Shown: in pieces, positions 44,168-52,678 of the stretch
Numbering within the stretch: position 1 is the stretch's first letter
Layout: every line of letters begins with the position of its first letter
Assembly (NCBI GenBank): GCA_964631865.1
Contig: CAZWAK010000009.1
Location: 21,205-85,204 of the forward strand
Source of the DNA: JAFDVL01 sp964631865
Lineage (GTDB): Bacteria > Acidobacteriota > Blastocatellia > RBC074
Reading direction: 5' to 3'
DNA length: 64,000 nucleotides
Made by a program: the position numbers and the translations under genes
Notes under the pieces: generated by a model
Seen by the model: the letters and a program-made list of their open reading frames with translations, nothing else
Databases searched by the model: none
What the model was told of the DNA's origin: nothing

Positions 44168-45076
44168 TTGCAACGACCCTTAGTATCAGTAGTTATTCCA
44201 AACTATAACTATGCGCGGTATCTATCAGAAGCTATAGACAGTGTTTTGGCGCAGACCTATCCAAAGATTGAAGTCATTGTTGTTGACGATGGCTCGACCG
44301 ACGAGTCAATTCCGAAACTAAGGCAGTATGGCAGCCGCATTCAATATATTCAGCAAAAGAATCAAGGCGTCGCCGCCGCTCGCAATCGAGGCATTCATCA
44401 GAGCGTTGGTGAGCTAATCGCATTCCTCGATGCGGATGATTACTGGCTACCTTTGAAAATCGAACGGCAGGTTGAGCAATTTATAAAAGCGCCTGGCTTG
44501 GGAATGGTTCATTGCGGCGTAATTGAGTTTGGTGAGGTAACGGGGGTTGAAGTAATAAGGCTGGATGGACAGCAAGGTGATGTGGCTGATGAACTATTGC
44601 TACTACAACGTTCTGTAATCTTAGGAGGCGGCAGCGGTCTAATAGTGCAACGCTCGATTCTGGAAGAAATACAAGGGTTCGATACTCACCTCTCTACTTC
44701 GGCGGATTGGGATTTATTTTATCGAATTGCTCGAAAGTATCGCGTTGGGTTCGTGGCCGAGCCGCTGGTAAAGTATCGAAGACACCGTTCCAACATGCAT
44801 AGCAACATAAACGCGATGGAGCAGGATATGTTGCTGGGGTTTCATAAGGCATTTACCAATGCTTCTCTTGAAACACAACGCTTGCGCCGCCGCGCCTATG
44901 CCAAGCTTCATTTGATTCTGGCTGGCTCTTATTTTCAAGCCAGACAACTACGAAAATCTATGTGCCATTGGGGGCGAAGTTTGTTGTACTCAACGGAAGG
45001 GATCGGCTATTTGCTAAACTATCCTTTGCGTCAACTAAAACGGAGTCGAACGGCTCAATTAAGCACCTGCACATAA
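44168..45076 (+). CDS. Glycosyltransferase family 2, TTG start
   Basis: 302 residues. The start is the TTG at 44168, supported by a GGGAGG site six bases upstream and by the conserved core beginning at residue 4 (PLVSVVIPNYNYARYLSEAI). Further motifs are DSVLAQTYPKIEVIVVDDGS, NQGVAAARNRGIHQS and AFLDADDYWLPLKIERQVEQ, all GT-A/GT2 landmarks. The C-terminal ~70 residues are helical and basic. It should act in repeat-unit assembly. The IS element lies 36 bases after its stop, so the insertion does not disrupt it, but may separate it from downstream genes transcriptionally. Confidence 0.93.
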   Translation: MQRPLVSVVIPNYNYARYLSEAIDSVLAQTYPKIEVIVVDDGSTDESIPKLRQYGSRIQYIQQKNQGVAAARNRGIHQSVGELIAFLDADDYWLPLKIERQVEQFIKAPGLGMVHCGVIEFGEVTGVEVIRLDGQQGDVADELLLLQRSVILGGGSGLIVQRSILEEIQGFDTHLSTSADWDLFYRIARKYRVGFVAEPLVKYRRHRSNMHSNINAMEQDMLLGFHKAFTNASLETQRLRRRAYAKLHLILAGSYFQARQLRKSMCHWGRSLLYSTEGIGYLLNYPLRQLKRSRTAQLSTCT

Positions 45077-45112
45077 GTTCTGAAGCGTAGCGCGATTTGG
45101 TAAATCGCGTGT

Positions 45113-46463
45113 CAGTGGTGTCCCATATGATTTTTGTTGAAATCGTTGGGGTGATCGGAATCGGTTTTCCTTGATTTATCCAAGTTGATGGCGAATCCTC
45201 TTTGCGCTCCCGCAAAAGAGTGCAAACGCGGAATGGTTTCCGCAGAGGATTCGCCCTTGAAACATATCACAACCGAATCGTTCACGTTAGTGTCTTTACT
45301 GCTGTCGGCGATTGATCGGATGCCGACGCAAAAGCTCTTTGATCGTGACCCTTATGAGTCGCGCCGCACCGCGCTCAAAGGCGCGCGGTTGCTCAAGGTG
45401 CTGGCGTTCTTTCAACTCTGCGCCCCACCGTCAGCGCGCGGCTTGCTTGATTTGCTCGCTACTTCCGCGACCGCACAAAAGGCGCTGGGCGGAACGTTGG
45501 CGCGTAGCACGTTGTCTAATGCGCTGGCGCATTACGACCTCGACCTGATGGTGGAAGCCTGGCTCTTGCTGCACGGGCATTACAGCGCGTACTTGCCCAA
45601 GCTGGGCAAACCGTTCGCACGTTTGGCCGCCGTGGACGCCAGTTTAATCAAGCTCACCTTGCAGGCCTTTGATTGGGCGACCTATCGGAAGAAAACCGGT
45701 GCCGCCAAAATGACCTGCATTTTTGACTGGGTGCAAGGCCTTCCGCGCCAGTTCGTGTTCACGGCTTCCGGCAAAGTCCATGATGTCAAAGCCGCTGCCG
45801 CGCTCTCGTGGTGCGCGGGCTGGACTTATATTTTTGATCGTGGCTACTTTGGGTTCAGCTTCCTGCACGCCGTGGTAGACGCGGGCGCACACTTTGTCAT
45901 TCGCTTGAAACGCCACATTCCGTGCGAACTGTTGTCCTACGCGGAATTGCCGAGGGGAACGCTGCCCGCAGGCGTGAGGGAACTGATCCTGGATGCGACG
46001 GTGAAGCTCACCGGGTGGGATACGCAAACCTGCTTGCGTCTGGTGATGTACCAACTCACGGATGGCACGGTTATTTCCGTCCTGACTACACGACACGACT
46101 TATGCGCCTTATCCATCGTGCGGATGTACAAAGAGCGTTGGACGATTGAAAACTGGTGGCGTTGGATTAAGCGTTTATACAAAATCAAAGAACCTTTGGG
46201 ATGCAGCGAAAAGGCGCTGCCGTTGCAACTCGTCGCGGCCTTTGTCACAGACTTGTTGTTGCGCGTGTGCAAACACGCCGACGGCTTCAACGGTACGCTT
46301 TACTCGTTTATCCGCACGGCGCGTTTGCTGGCATTGGTACCACTGACGGAACTCGACGCTGCGTGGCGTGCGGCAATTACCCTTGCAGCTCAATCGCTGA
46401 GCGCAGGAGAACCAGTAACAAAAGAAGTAACTTGATGCGGATTATTCATATGGGACACCACTG
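45113..46463 (+). mobile_element. IS4-family-like insertion sequence, complete
   Basis: 1351 bp. The terminal inverted repeats are 18 bp and perfect (CAGTGGTGTCCCATATGA at 45113-45130, complement at 46446-46463). A 9-bp direct repeat, ATCGCGTGT, flanks it at 45104-45112 and 46464-46472, which fits target duplication by IS4-type elements. One transposase gene fills the element. Intact ends, target duplication and open frame suggest a recent, possibly active insertion. The target is a REP-like palindrome between glycosyltransferase genes. Confidence 0.95.
45188..46435 (+). CDS. IS4-family transposase (DDE)
   Basis: 415 residues from the ATG at 45188; an ATG at 45233 is an alternative. The DDE catalytic residues are visible: first Asp in LAAVDASLIKLTLQ, second Asp in YIFDRGYFGFSF, and Glu in the YREK signature YKERWTIENWWRWIK (Y-2-R-3-E-6-K), which is the hallmark of the IS4 family. 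The N-terminal ~80 residues are helical and probably bind the terminal repeats. The gene is uninterrupted. It lies wholly within the 1351-bp element with 27 bases between its stop and the right end. Confidence 0.94.
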   Translation: MANPLCAPAKECKRGMVSAEDSPLKHITTESFTLVSLLLSAIDRMPTQKLFDRDPYESRRTALKGARLLKVLAFFQLCAPPSARGLLDLLATSATAQKALGGTLARSTLSNALAHYDLDLMVEAWLLLHGHYSAYLPKLGKPFARLAAVDASLIKLTLQAFDWATYRKKTGAAKMTCIFDWVQGLPRQFVFTASGKVHDVKAAAALSWCAGWTYIFDRGYFGFSFLHAVVDAGAHFVIRLKRHIPCELLSYAELPRGTLPAGVRELILDATVKLTGWDTQTCLRLVMYQLTDGTVISVLTTRHDLCALSIVRMYKERWTIENWWRWIKRLYKIKEPLGCSEKALPLQLVAAFVTDLLLRVCKHADGFNGTLYSFIRTARLLALVPLTELDAAWRAAITLAAQSLSAGEPVTKEVT

Positions 46464-46571
46464 ATCGCGTGTGTTCCCAAGTGCAGCGCCGCGATTTACC
46501 AAATCGCGTTACGCTGTTATCCCGCAAAACTTTTGCTGAGGTGCTTATCAGTGCCGACGAGGTAAATTAGA

Positions 46572-47846
46572 ATGGTAATGGCCAAGCCCGCTGTGCTCTT
46601 TATTAGTTATAACGGTTTAGATGACCCGCTCACGTACTCGCAGGTCGTGGGGTACTTACGAGAGTTAGCCGCACGCGGGATCGCGGTTCATTTGCTTACT
46701 TTTGAATGGCTTCTATCCGATACGCAGAAAAAACAATTCGACAAGGAATTAGCGCAAGCAGGAATTACCTGGCACAGATTGCGGTATCACAAACGTCCTT
46801 CATTCTTAGCAACTCTTTATGATATTGCGCTGGGCACTTTGAAATCTGCATATCTTTGCCGCAAGTATTACGTCAAACTTGTTCACGCTCGGAATTATAT
46901 TCCTGCGTGTATCGCACTGTTATTAAATTGGTTCTGTGACTATAAGTGGTTATTCGATCTACGAGGACTGATGGCGGAAGAATATGTGGAGGGTGGGAAC
47001 TGGCGCGCGGGTGATTATAAGTTTCATCTGACAAAACGGATGGAACGTACATTCTTGAGTGATGCGAATGAGATTGTAATGCTCACGGAGCGCATCAAGG
47101 GCGAGTTACTCAAAACAGAATCTGCACTGGCCCACCGAGCGGCGGATATTACGGTCATTCCCTGCTGTGTGGATATGTCTCGCTTCAATCTCTCTGCGGA
47201 TCAACGCACGGCTTATCGAGTCGAACGAGGCTGGCAAAGTAAGCGCGTGATTACTTATGTCGGCAAAATTGGAACCTGGTATTTGCACGATGAGATGGCG
47301 CGGTTCTTCGCGTTCGCCTGGCAGCGGGATGCACGCTTTTTCTTTCAGGTTCTGACCCAAAGCGATCCTGCGCTGCTGCGGCAATCGCTGGCCAACTATC
47401 ACGTGCCGACCGAAGCTTATGACATCCGTTTTGTGCCGTCTGAACACGTGCCGTTGGTGTTGGCGGCCTCTGATGCGGGGATTTCGTTTATTCGTGCTTG
47501 CTATTCCAAACTTGCTTCGTCACCTACGAAGAATGGTGAATATCTCGCGGCGGGGTTGCCAATCATCATCAATGCGGGGATTGGCGACACCGATTGGCAA
47601 ACGGAAACGCAGCGGCTGGGCGTCGTTTTACGTGAGTTTTCTGCGGCGGAATTCCAGCGTGGTGTCGCTGCTTTGGATGAACTTCTTTCGACAAGCGAGA
47701 CTAGACAACGTTGTCGGGAATTTGCGGCCCGTGAATTATCGCTGGCATCGGTTGGGGGGCCGCGCTATGCCTCAATCTATGGTCGTTTGTTGTCCCCGTC
47801 CTGGCCGAACATCGCTGCCGTAGAAGAAACATCCGCGCGAATTTAG
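46572..47846 (+). CDS. Glycosyltransferase family 4-like
   Basis: 424 residues; ATGs at 46572 and 46578 are both possible. GT-B fold. The N-terminal domain begins PAVLFISYNGLDDPLTYSQV and has VHLLTFEW and VHARNYIPACIALLLNWF. The C-terminal domain has VITYVGKIGTWYLHDEMARF, FVPSEHVPLVLAASDAGISF and SPTKNGEYLAAGLPIIINAG, where the donor-binding Glu is expected. It follows the IS element; the palindromic repeat lies between. Base composition is intermediate between the AT-richer genes upstream and the GC-rich genes downstream. Sugar specificity unknown. Confidence 0.88.
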   Translation: MVMAKPAVLFISYNGLDDPLTYSQVVGYLRELAARGIAVHLLTFEWLLSDTQKKQFDKELAQAGITWHRLRYHKRPSFLATLYDIALGTLKSAYLCRKYYVKLVHARNYIPACIALLLNWFCDYKWLFDLRGLMAEEYVEGGNWRAGDYKFHLTKRMERTFLSDANEIVMLTERIKGELLKTESALAHRAADITVIPCCVDMSRFNLSADQRTAYRVERGWQSKRVITYVGKIGTWYLHDEMARFFAFAWQRDARFFFQVLTQSDPALLRQSLANYHVPTEAYDIRFVPSEHVPLVLAASDAGISFIRACYSKLASSPTKNGEYLAAGLPIIINAGIGDTDWQTETQRLGVVLREFSAAEFQRGVAALDELLSTSETRQRCREFAARELSLASVGGPRYASIYGRLLSPSWPNIAAVEETSARI

Positions 47847-47857
47847 CGGCGAAACTC

Positions 47858-49735
47858 ATGTGTGCCATCGCAGGCATTGTCGCCCATCAGGGCGAATTGC
47901 CCGGTATTGAAGTGCTGGGCCAAGCCCAACGCCATCGCGGCCCCGATGCCAAAGGCACGTGGTCGGACGGCATCTGCACGCTGGGGCATCAGCGGCTGGC
48001 GATCATTGATTTGTCCGAAGCCGGTCGGCAGCCGCTCAGCAATGAAGACGGCACGGTTTGGATTACTTTCAATGGAGAAATTTACAACTTCCAAACGTTG
48101 CGCCGCGAGTTGGAGGACGCTGGTCATCGCTTTCGTACGCGAACGGATACAGAAGTTATTGTTCACGCTTACGAACAATGGGGGGCGGGATGCGTTCGGC
48201 GCTTGCGTGGCATGTTTGCGTTTGGCTTGTGGGATCAACGACGGCGGCGCTTGCTCCTGGCGCGGGATCGCGTCGGAAAGAAGCCGTTATTTTATGCGCA
48301 GGCGGGCAACCGGTTTCTGTTCGCTTCTGAGTTGCAAGGTTTGCTGGCGGATGACCAGATACCGCGCGAAACCAACTATGAAGCGATGGATGCCTATTTG
48401 ACGTACGGCTATATCCCTGCGCCCCACACAGCGTTTCGTCGGATTTTCAAGTTGCCCCCGGCGCATTGGTTGACGTTGGATTGGAACGAGGGCGAGCCGG
48501 GAATTCATATCGAACGATATTGGTCGCTTGTCTACACGCCCAAACTGACGCTCGGCGAAGATGCAGCGCGCGAGATTTTGCGGGAAAAGCTGACCGAAGC
48601 CGTGCGACTGCGGATGGTCAGCGATGTGCCGCTCGGCGCGTTTCTGTCGGGTGGCATTGATTCAAGCATCGTGGTCGGATTGATGGCACAACTTTCCGGC
48701 GCGCGCGTCAAGACGTTTTCCATCGGGTTTGAGGATGCCGCGTACGATGAAACGGCGCACGCGCGGCGCATTGCCGAAAAGTGGCACACCGACCATCACG
48801 AATTTATCGTCCAGCCCAATGCTTTAGAGATTTTGCCGAAGCTGGTTCGACATTTCGGCGAGCCGTATGCCGATTCGTCAGCGATACCAACGTTCGCTGT
48901 TTCGCAATTGACGCGCCAGCACGTGACGGTTGCACTCAATGGTGACGGGGGCGACGAAAGCTTTGCGGGCTATGAGCGGTATCTGGGCCATCAACTGGCA
49001 GAGCGTGTGAATACGCTGCCCGGTGTTACAGCCGCCGCGCGCGTGCTCAGTCAATTCATTCCAGAGTCGTTGTCACACAAGAGTCGCGTACGATCTGCCC
49101 AGCGGTTTTTCTCTGTCGCCGCTGCTCCGATGACCGCGCGACATACGCGGTGGGTGGGCTACTTCGATAGCGCGGCCAAGTCGCAACTGTATAGCCGTGC
49201 TTTTCTGCAACAACTGCATGGCGCGCGCGATGGCTGGCTCGGCACGTTATTTCAAGAAGTCGCAACGCTTGATCCCGTAGACGCGGCCATGGCGGTGGAT
49301 GTGCGTTCGTATTTGCCGTTTGATTTGTTGGTGAAAGTGGACATCACCTCGATGGCCAACAGCCTGGAAGCGCGTTCGCCTTTTCTGGATCACGAGGTGA
49401 TGGAGTTCGCCGCGCGCTTACCTGTTCATTTGAAAATGCGCGGTGGGCAATTGAAATCCTTGCTCAAACGCACGTTCGCAGACTTGCTCCCGCCCGCCAA
49501 CGTCCAGCGGCGCAAGATGGGCTTTGGCGTTCCGTTGGACGCCTGGTTGCGCGGCGAGTTGCGCGAATTGGTGAGCGATACATTGCTTTCCACGCGGGCG
49601 TTGCAGCGCGGTTATTTTCAACCGGCGGCGCTGACGCGCCTGCTGCGCGAACATTGGCAGGGAACTGCCGACCATTCTTTCAAGCTCTGGAATTTGCTGA
49701 TGCTCGAACTATGGCAGCGAGAGTTTGTTTCCTGA
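47858..49735 (+). CDS. asnB: Asparagine synthase (glutamine-hydrolysing), exopolysaccharide-locus type
   Basis: 625 residues. The class II glutaminase domain starts at Met-Cys (MCAIAGIVAHQGE; Cys2 nucleophile) with RHRGPDAKGTW, HQRLAIIDLSEAGRQPLSNE and FNGEIYNFQTLRRELEDAGH. The synthetase domain has the ATP loop VPLGAFLSGGIDSSIVVGLM and DGGDESFAGYERYLGHQLA. These enzymes make asparagine. Copies inside exopolysaccharide loci (XrtA/EPS-type, 'amidotransferase 1' relatives) may instead amidate a sugar acid or polymer component. Its position between glycosyltransferases supports the second idea, but this is inference. Confidence 0.9.
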   Translation: MCAIAGIVAHQGELPGIEVLGQAQRHRGPDAKGTWSDGICTLGHQRLAIIDLSEAGRQPLSNEDGTVWITFNGEIYNFQTLRRELEDAGHRFRTRTDTEVIVHAYEQWGAGCVRRLRGMFAFGLWDQRRRRLLLARDRVGKKPLFYAQAGNRFLFASELQGLLADDQIPRETNYEAMDAYLTYGYIPAPHTAFRRIFKLPPAHWLTLDWNEGEPGIHIERYWSLVYTPKLTLGEDAAREILREKLTEAVRLRMVSDVPLGAFLSGGIDSSIVVGLMAQLSGARVKTFSIGFEDAAYDETAHARRIAEKWHTDHHEFIVQPNALEILPKLVRHFGEPYADSSAIPTFAVSQLTRQHVTVALNGDGGDESFAGYERYLGHQLAERVNTLPGVTAAARVLSQFIPESLSHKSRVRSAQRFFSVAAAPMTARHTRWVGYFDSAAKSQLYSRAFLQQLHGARDGWLGTLFQEVATLDPVDAAMAVDVRSYLPFDLLVKVDITSMANSLEARSPFLDHEVMEFAARLPVHLKMRGGQLKSLLKRTFADLLPPANVQRRKMGFGVPLDAWLRGELRELVSDTLLSTRALQRGYFQPAALTRLLREHWQGTADHSFKLWNLLMLELWQREFVS

Positions 49736-49764
49736 TCGTTGCCGAATTACCCGCAGTTTTTTCA

Positions 49765-50919
49765 ATGACACGAACATCAATTATCAAAATCGCTGCGCTC
49801 GTGCTCTATCCGCTGAATCTTGCGCCCGGGCAACGCTATCGCATCGAGCAATGGGCACCGCATTTGGAGGCGCAAGGGATCACGGTCGAAATGCTGCCGT
49901 TTGCGGACGAAGCGTTGATGCGATGGTTGCATCAGCCGGGTCATTCCGGGGCGAAAGTGACGGGACTCGCGCGGTGTTTGGGGCGGCACGTGCGCTGGCT
50001 GTTTGACTTGCGCGGGTACGACGCGATTTATCTGTTTCGCGCGGCGAGCATTGTCGGGCCGGCGTTGTTGGAGCGCGTGCTGCCCTGGCTGGGGCGTCCG
50101 GTGATCTACGATTTTGATGACGCGATTTATCTGCTGCACACGACCGCTGCCAATCGCGCGTTCGGCTGGTTGAAATGCCCTGGCAAAACGGCCCGCCTCT
50201 GCCGTCTGAGTTCGCACGTCGTGGTGGGCAACAGTTATTTGGCGCAGTACGCGCGGCAACATAACGAACGGGTCACAGTGATTCCGTCCAGCGTGGATAC
50301 GGACGCTTATGCGACAGGTTACAAGAACACAGCGCCAGGGCGCGCGATCGTAGGTTGGACGGGCAGTTCCACTTCGCAGACCTATCTCGAAAGTTTTGCG
50401 CCGTTGCTGCGCGCATTGCATCAACGCCGCGAGATCGAATTCCACGTCATTTCTGACCGCCAGCCGGAGCTGCCAAACGTGCCGGTGATTTGGCATCGGT
50501 GGTCGCCGGAAACGGAAATCACGGATTTGGCGCGCTTTGACGTTGGCATTATGCCGATGCCCGATGATGAGTGGGCGCGCGGCAAATGTGCAATGAAGGC
50601 GTTGCTGTATATGGCGCTGGGGATTCCAACGGTTTGCTCCGCGGTCGGAACAAATGTGGAAGTGATTCAGCACGGCGCAAACGGTTTGCTTGCCCGCACC
50701 GATGAGGAATGGCTCGCGTGTTTGGAGAGCTTGATTGATGATGCCGCGTTGCGCCAACGCTTGGGCACGGCAGGGCGACAGACGATTGAGGAACGCTACT
50801 CCATGCGGCATTGCGCAGCTTTATTTGCCGACGTGATTCGTGACACGTTGGCGCAACACGAGGCGCAGCGAGAGAGCAAACGATGGTTTCTTCTGAAGTC
50901 CAAAAACAGCGCGCCATAA
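49765..50919 (+). CDS. Glycosyltransferase family 4-like
   Basis: 384 residues from the ATG at 49765, chosen because the conserved fold begins IIKIAALVLYPLNLAPGQRY; the frame is open upstream from 49654 within asnB. The N-terminal domain includes VIYDFDDAIYLLH and the C-terminal domain IVGWTGSSTSQTYLESFAPL, FHVISDRQPELPNVPVIWHR, PDDEWARGKCAMKALLYMAL and VCSAVGTNVEVIQHGANGLL. The pattern is that of exopolysaccharide GT4 enzymes. It overlaps the downstream methyltransferase gene by 37 bases. Confidence 0.9.
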   Translation: MTRTSIIKIAALVLYPLNLAPGQRYRIEQWAPHLEAQGITVEMLPFADEALMRWLHQPGHSGAKVTGLARCLGRHVRWLFDLRGYDAIYLFRAASIVGPALLERVLPWLGRPVIYDFDDAIYLLHTTAANRAFGWLKCPGKTARLCRLSSHVVVGNSYLAQYARQHNERVTVIPSSVDTDAYATGYKNTAPGRAIVGWTGSSTSQTYLESFAPLLRALHQRREIEFHVISDRQPELPNVPVIWHRWSPETEITDLARFDVGIMPMPDDEWARGKCAMKALLYMALGIPTVCSAVGTNVEVIQHGANGLLARTDEEWLACLESLIDDAALRQRLGTAGRQTIEERYSMRHCAALFADVIRDTLAQHEAQRESKRWFLLKSKNSAP

Positions 50920-51665
50920 CGACGCATTCCCAACAGGCAACGTTATTTGCTTCACGCTATGAAGTCATTGCGCAAGACCCGTATCAGAACTGTTTTGTGT
51001 ACAGCCGGAAGCGGTTGAATGAATGGTTGGATAAATTTCTGCCCGCGCGCGGAGACGGAAAAACGATGTTGGATGTAGGCTGCGGCACGGGCTATCACCT
51101 GGCGCGTTATCAAGCGCGCGGCTTTCAGTTGACGGGCGTGGATGGCTCTGCGGAGATGCTGCGGCAGGCGCGCGCGCACAACCCGGACATTGAGTTTCAT
51201 CAATCGGACGTGGATCGAATGACTTTGCCGGACGCGCGTTTTGACTTTGCGCTTTGCCTCGAGGTGCTGCGTTATTTGCCCGACATTCGGCCTTGCCTGC
51301 GAGAACTTCATCGCACGCTCAAGTCCGGCGGCACAGCCCTGGTGACGGCGGCTCCGCTCTGGCAGGCGAATTGTTATGCGCCCGTGAATCGTCTGGCCAC
51401 GCGGCTGGGCACGAAGTCGTTGACGCCGCTGAAGCAGTATTTTCATTCGGCGGGCCAGTTAGAACGAGCATTCAAAGCGGCGGGGTTTGATGAGATTGAA
51501 ATACACGGCGTTTATGGCGGCGTGATGATTTGGCTCGAACGACTCGTGCCTGCCGCGCTGCCGGGCTTGTTGCGGTGCTGGGAAACGATTGATGATCGCA
51601 TAGCCGACGCGCCGTTCTGGCGGCATTTCTCCAACATGTTTTTGGTGCGAGCGAGCAAACGATGA
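50883..51665 (+). CDS. Class I SAM-dependent methyltransferase
   Basis: 260 residues. Motif I MLDVGCGTGYHLARYQARGF and the following acidic GVDGSAEMLRQARAHNPD, motif II FDFALCLEVLRYLPD, and LHRTLKSGGTALVTA identify a Methyltransf_11/25-type domain. In this setting it probably methylates a sugar of the polymer or the lipid carrier. The substrate is not readable. It overlaps the preceding glycosyltransferase and its stop overlaps the deacetylase start by ATGA, so the genes are tightly coupled. Confidence 0.9.
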   Translation: MVSSEVQKQRAITTHSQQATLFASRYEVIAQDPYQNCFVYSRKRLNEWLDKFLPARGDGKTMLDVGCGTGYHLARYQARGFQLTGVDGSAEMLRQARAHNPDIEFHQSDVDRMTLPDARFDFALCLEVLRYLPDIRPCLRELHRTLKSGGTALVTAAPLWQANCYAPVNRLATRLGTKSLTPLKQYFHSAGQLERAFKAAGFDEIEIHGVYGGVMIWLERLVPAALPGLLRCWETIDDRIADAPFWRHFSNMFLVRASKR

Positions 51666-52678
51666 AGCCTGCGCCGGAAGCGGTCAACACCCTGTCGCGC
51701 GGCGTTTTTACCTTGAGCATTGATTTTGAATTGCTCTGGGGCACGGTGGATCAGCATGGGCCGGAGCGGTTTCGCGCGGCTTGTGCGTTGGAACGCAAAG
51801 AAATCATTGATCGGTTGTTGCGGTTGTTTGAGGCATTTGATGTCGCGGCGACATGGTGCATTGTCGGGCATTTGTTTCTGGCGCAATGCCGCGCGCAAAA
51901 CGGGCGCAAGCATCCTGAAATCGTGCGCCCCAAACATCCTTGGCTGCACGAAGATTGGTTCGCGCACGATCCTTGCGACGACGAACACGACGAGCATTTG
52001 TTTCTGGGACGTAGTTTGGTGGAAAAGATTCGCGCCTGTCGTGTGCCGCAGGAAATCGGTTGTCACACGTTTTCGCACGTGATCTTCGGCGATGCCGGTT
52101 GTTCGCGCGAAACGGCACAAAGCGAGTTGGCCGCATGTGTGCGCGTGGCGCGGGCGATGGGGATTGAACTGCGCGCCTTTGCATTCCCGCGCGACCGCAT
52201 CGGGCATCTGGATGTGCTGAGCGAATTTGATTTCACGTGTTATCGCGGGCGCGAACCGCATTGGTATGAAAAACGCAAGCTGCCCGAACCGCTGCGACGT
52301 TTGGCCAGTTTGACCGGCGTGCTGTTGGCCACCGAACCGCCGCTGGTCGTGCCGGAATGGCAGGCCGAGGGAATTTGGAACATTCCCGGCTCGATGATTT
52401 ATTTCCCCAAGCACGGATTTCGGCGCTACATCCCCGTTGCACTGCGGGTGAAGCGGGCGGTGAAAGGGCTGAACGCGGCGGCGCGCGCGCATAAAATCTT
52501 TCATCTGTGGTTTCATCCAACCAACCTGGCCGACGATTTGGACGCAATGTTTACAGGGTTGCGCGCGATTTTGCAGCACGCCAACGAACTGCGCGCGCGC
52601 GATCAATTGATGATTCTGCCGATGAGCGACTTGGTGGCGGCACAACCAAAACATGTGCAAGCGGCTGGAGCTTCGTAA
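51662..52678 (+). CDS. Polysaccharide deacetylase family protein (NodB-like)
   Basis: 338 residues, no signal peptide visible. The catalytic metal motif appears as GVFTLSIDFELLWG (first Asp) and the later EIGCHTFSHVIFGDAGCS (His cluster). FAFPRDRIGHLDVLSEFDFT, then YRGREP, and FHLWFHPTNLADDL complete the NodB-type deacetylase core. It would remove acetyl groups from N-acetylated sugars in the repeat unit; a cytosolic location implies action on the lipid-linked intermediate. Both ends overlap neighbouring genes (ATGA and TAATG). Confidence 0.9.
   Translation: MKPAPEAVNTLSRGVFTLSIDFELLWGTVDQHGPERFRAACALERKEIIDRLLRLFEAFDVAATWCIVGHLFLAQCRAQNGRKHPEIVRPKHPWLHEDWFAHDPCDDEHDEHLFLGRSLVEKIRACRVPQEIGCHTFSHVIFGDAGCSRETAQSELAACVRVARAMGIELRAFAFPRDRIGHLDVLSEFDFTCYRGREPHWYEKRKLPEPLRRLASLTGVLLATEPPLVVPEWQAEGIWNIPGSMIYFPKHGFRRYIPVALRVKRAVKGLNAAARAHKIFHLWFHPTNLADDLDAMFTGLRAILQHANELRARDQLMILPMSDLVAAQPKHVQAAGAS

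Larger units (their letters stand above)
45088..46509. repeat. REP-like palindromic doublet split by the IS insertion
   Basis: The left palindrome GCGCGATTTGGTAAATCGCG (45089-45110) is followed by TGT and the IS. The spacer remnant GTTCCCAAGTGCAGCG and the right palindrome CGCGATTTACCAAATCGCG (46490-46508) lie beyond the IS. Without the insertion this would be the same palindrome-spacer-palindrome unit as at 6831-6890. Confidence 0.75.

Noticed and set aside
51512..52660. 382-codon minus-strand ORF
   Set aside because: Mirror frame of the methyltransferase and deacetylase genes, which have recognisable motifs.
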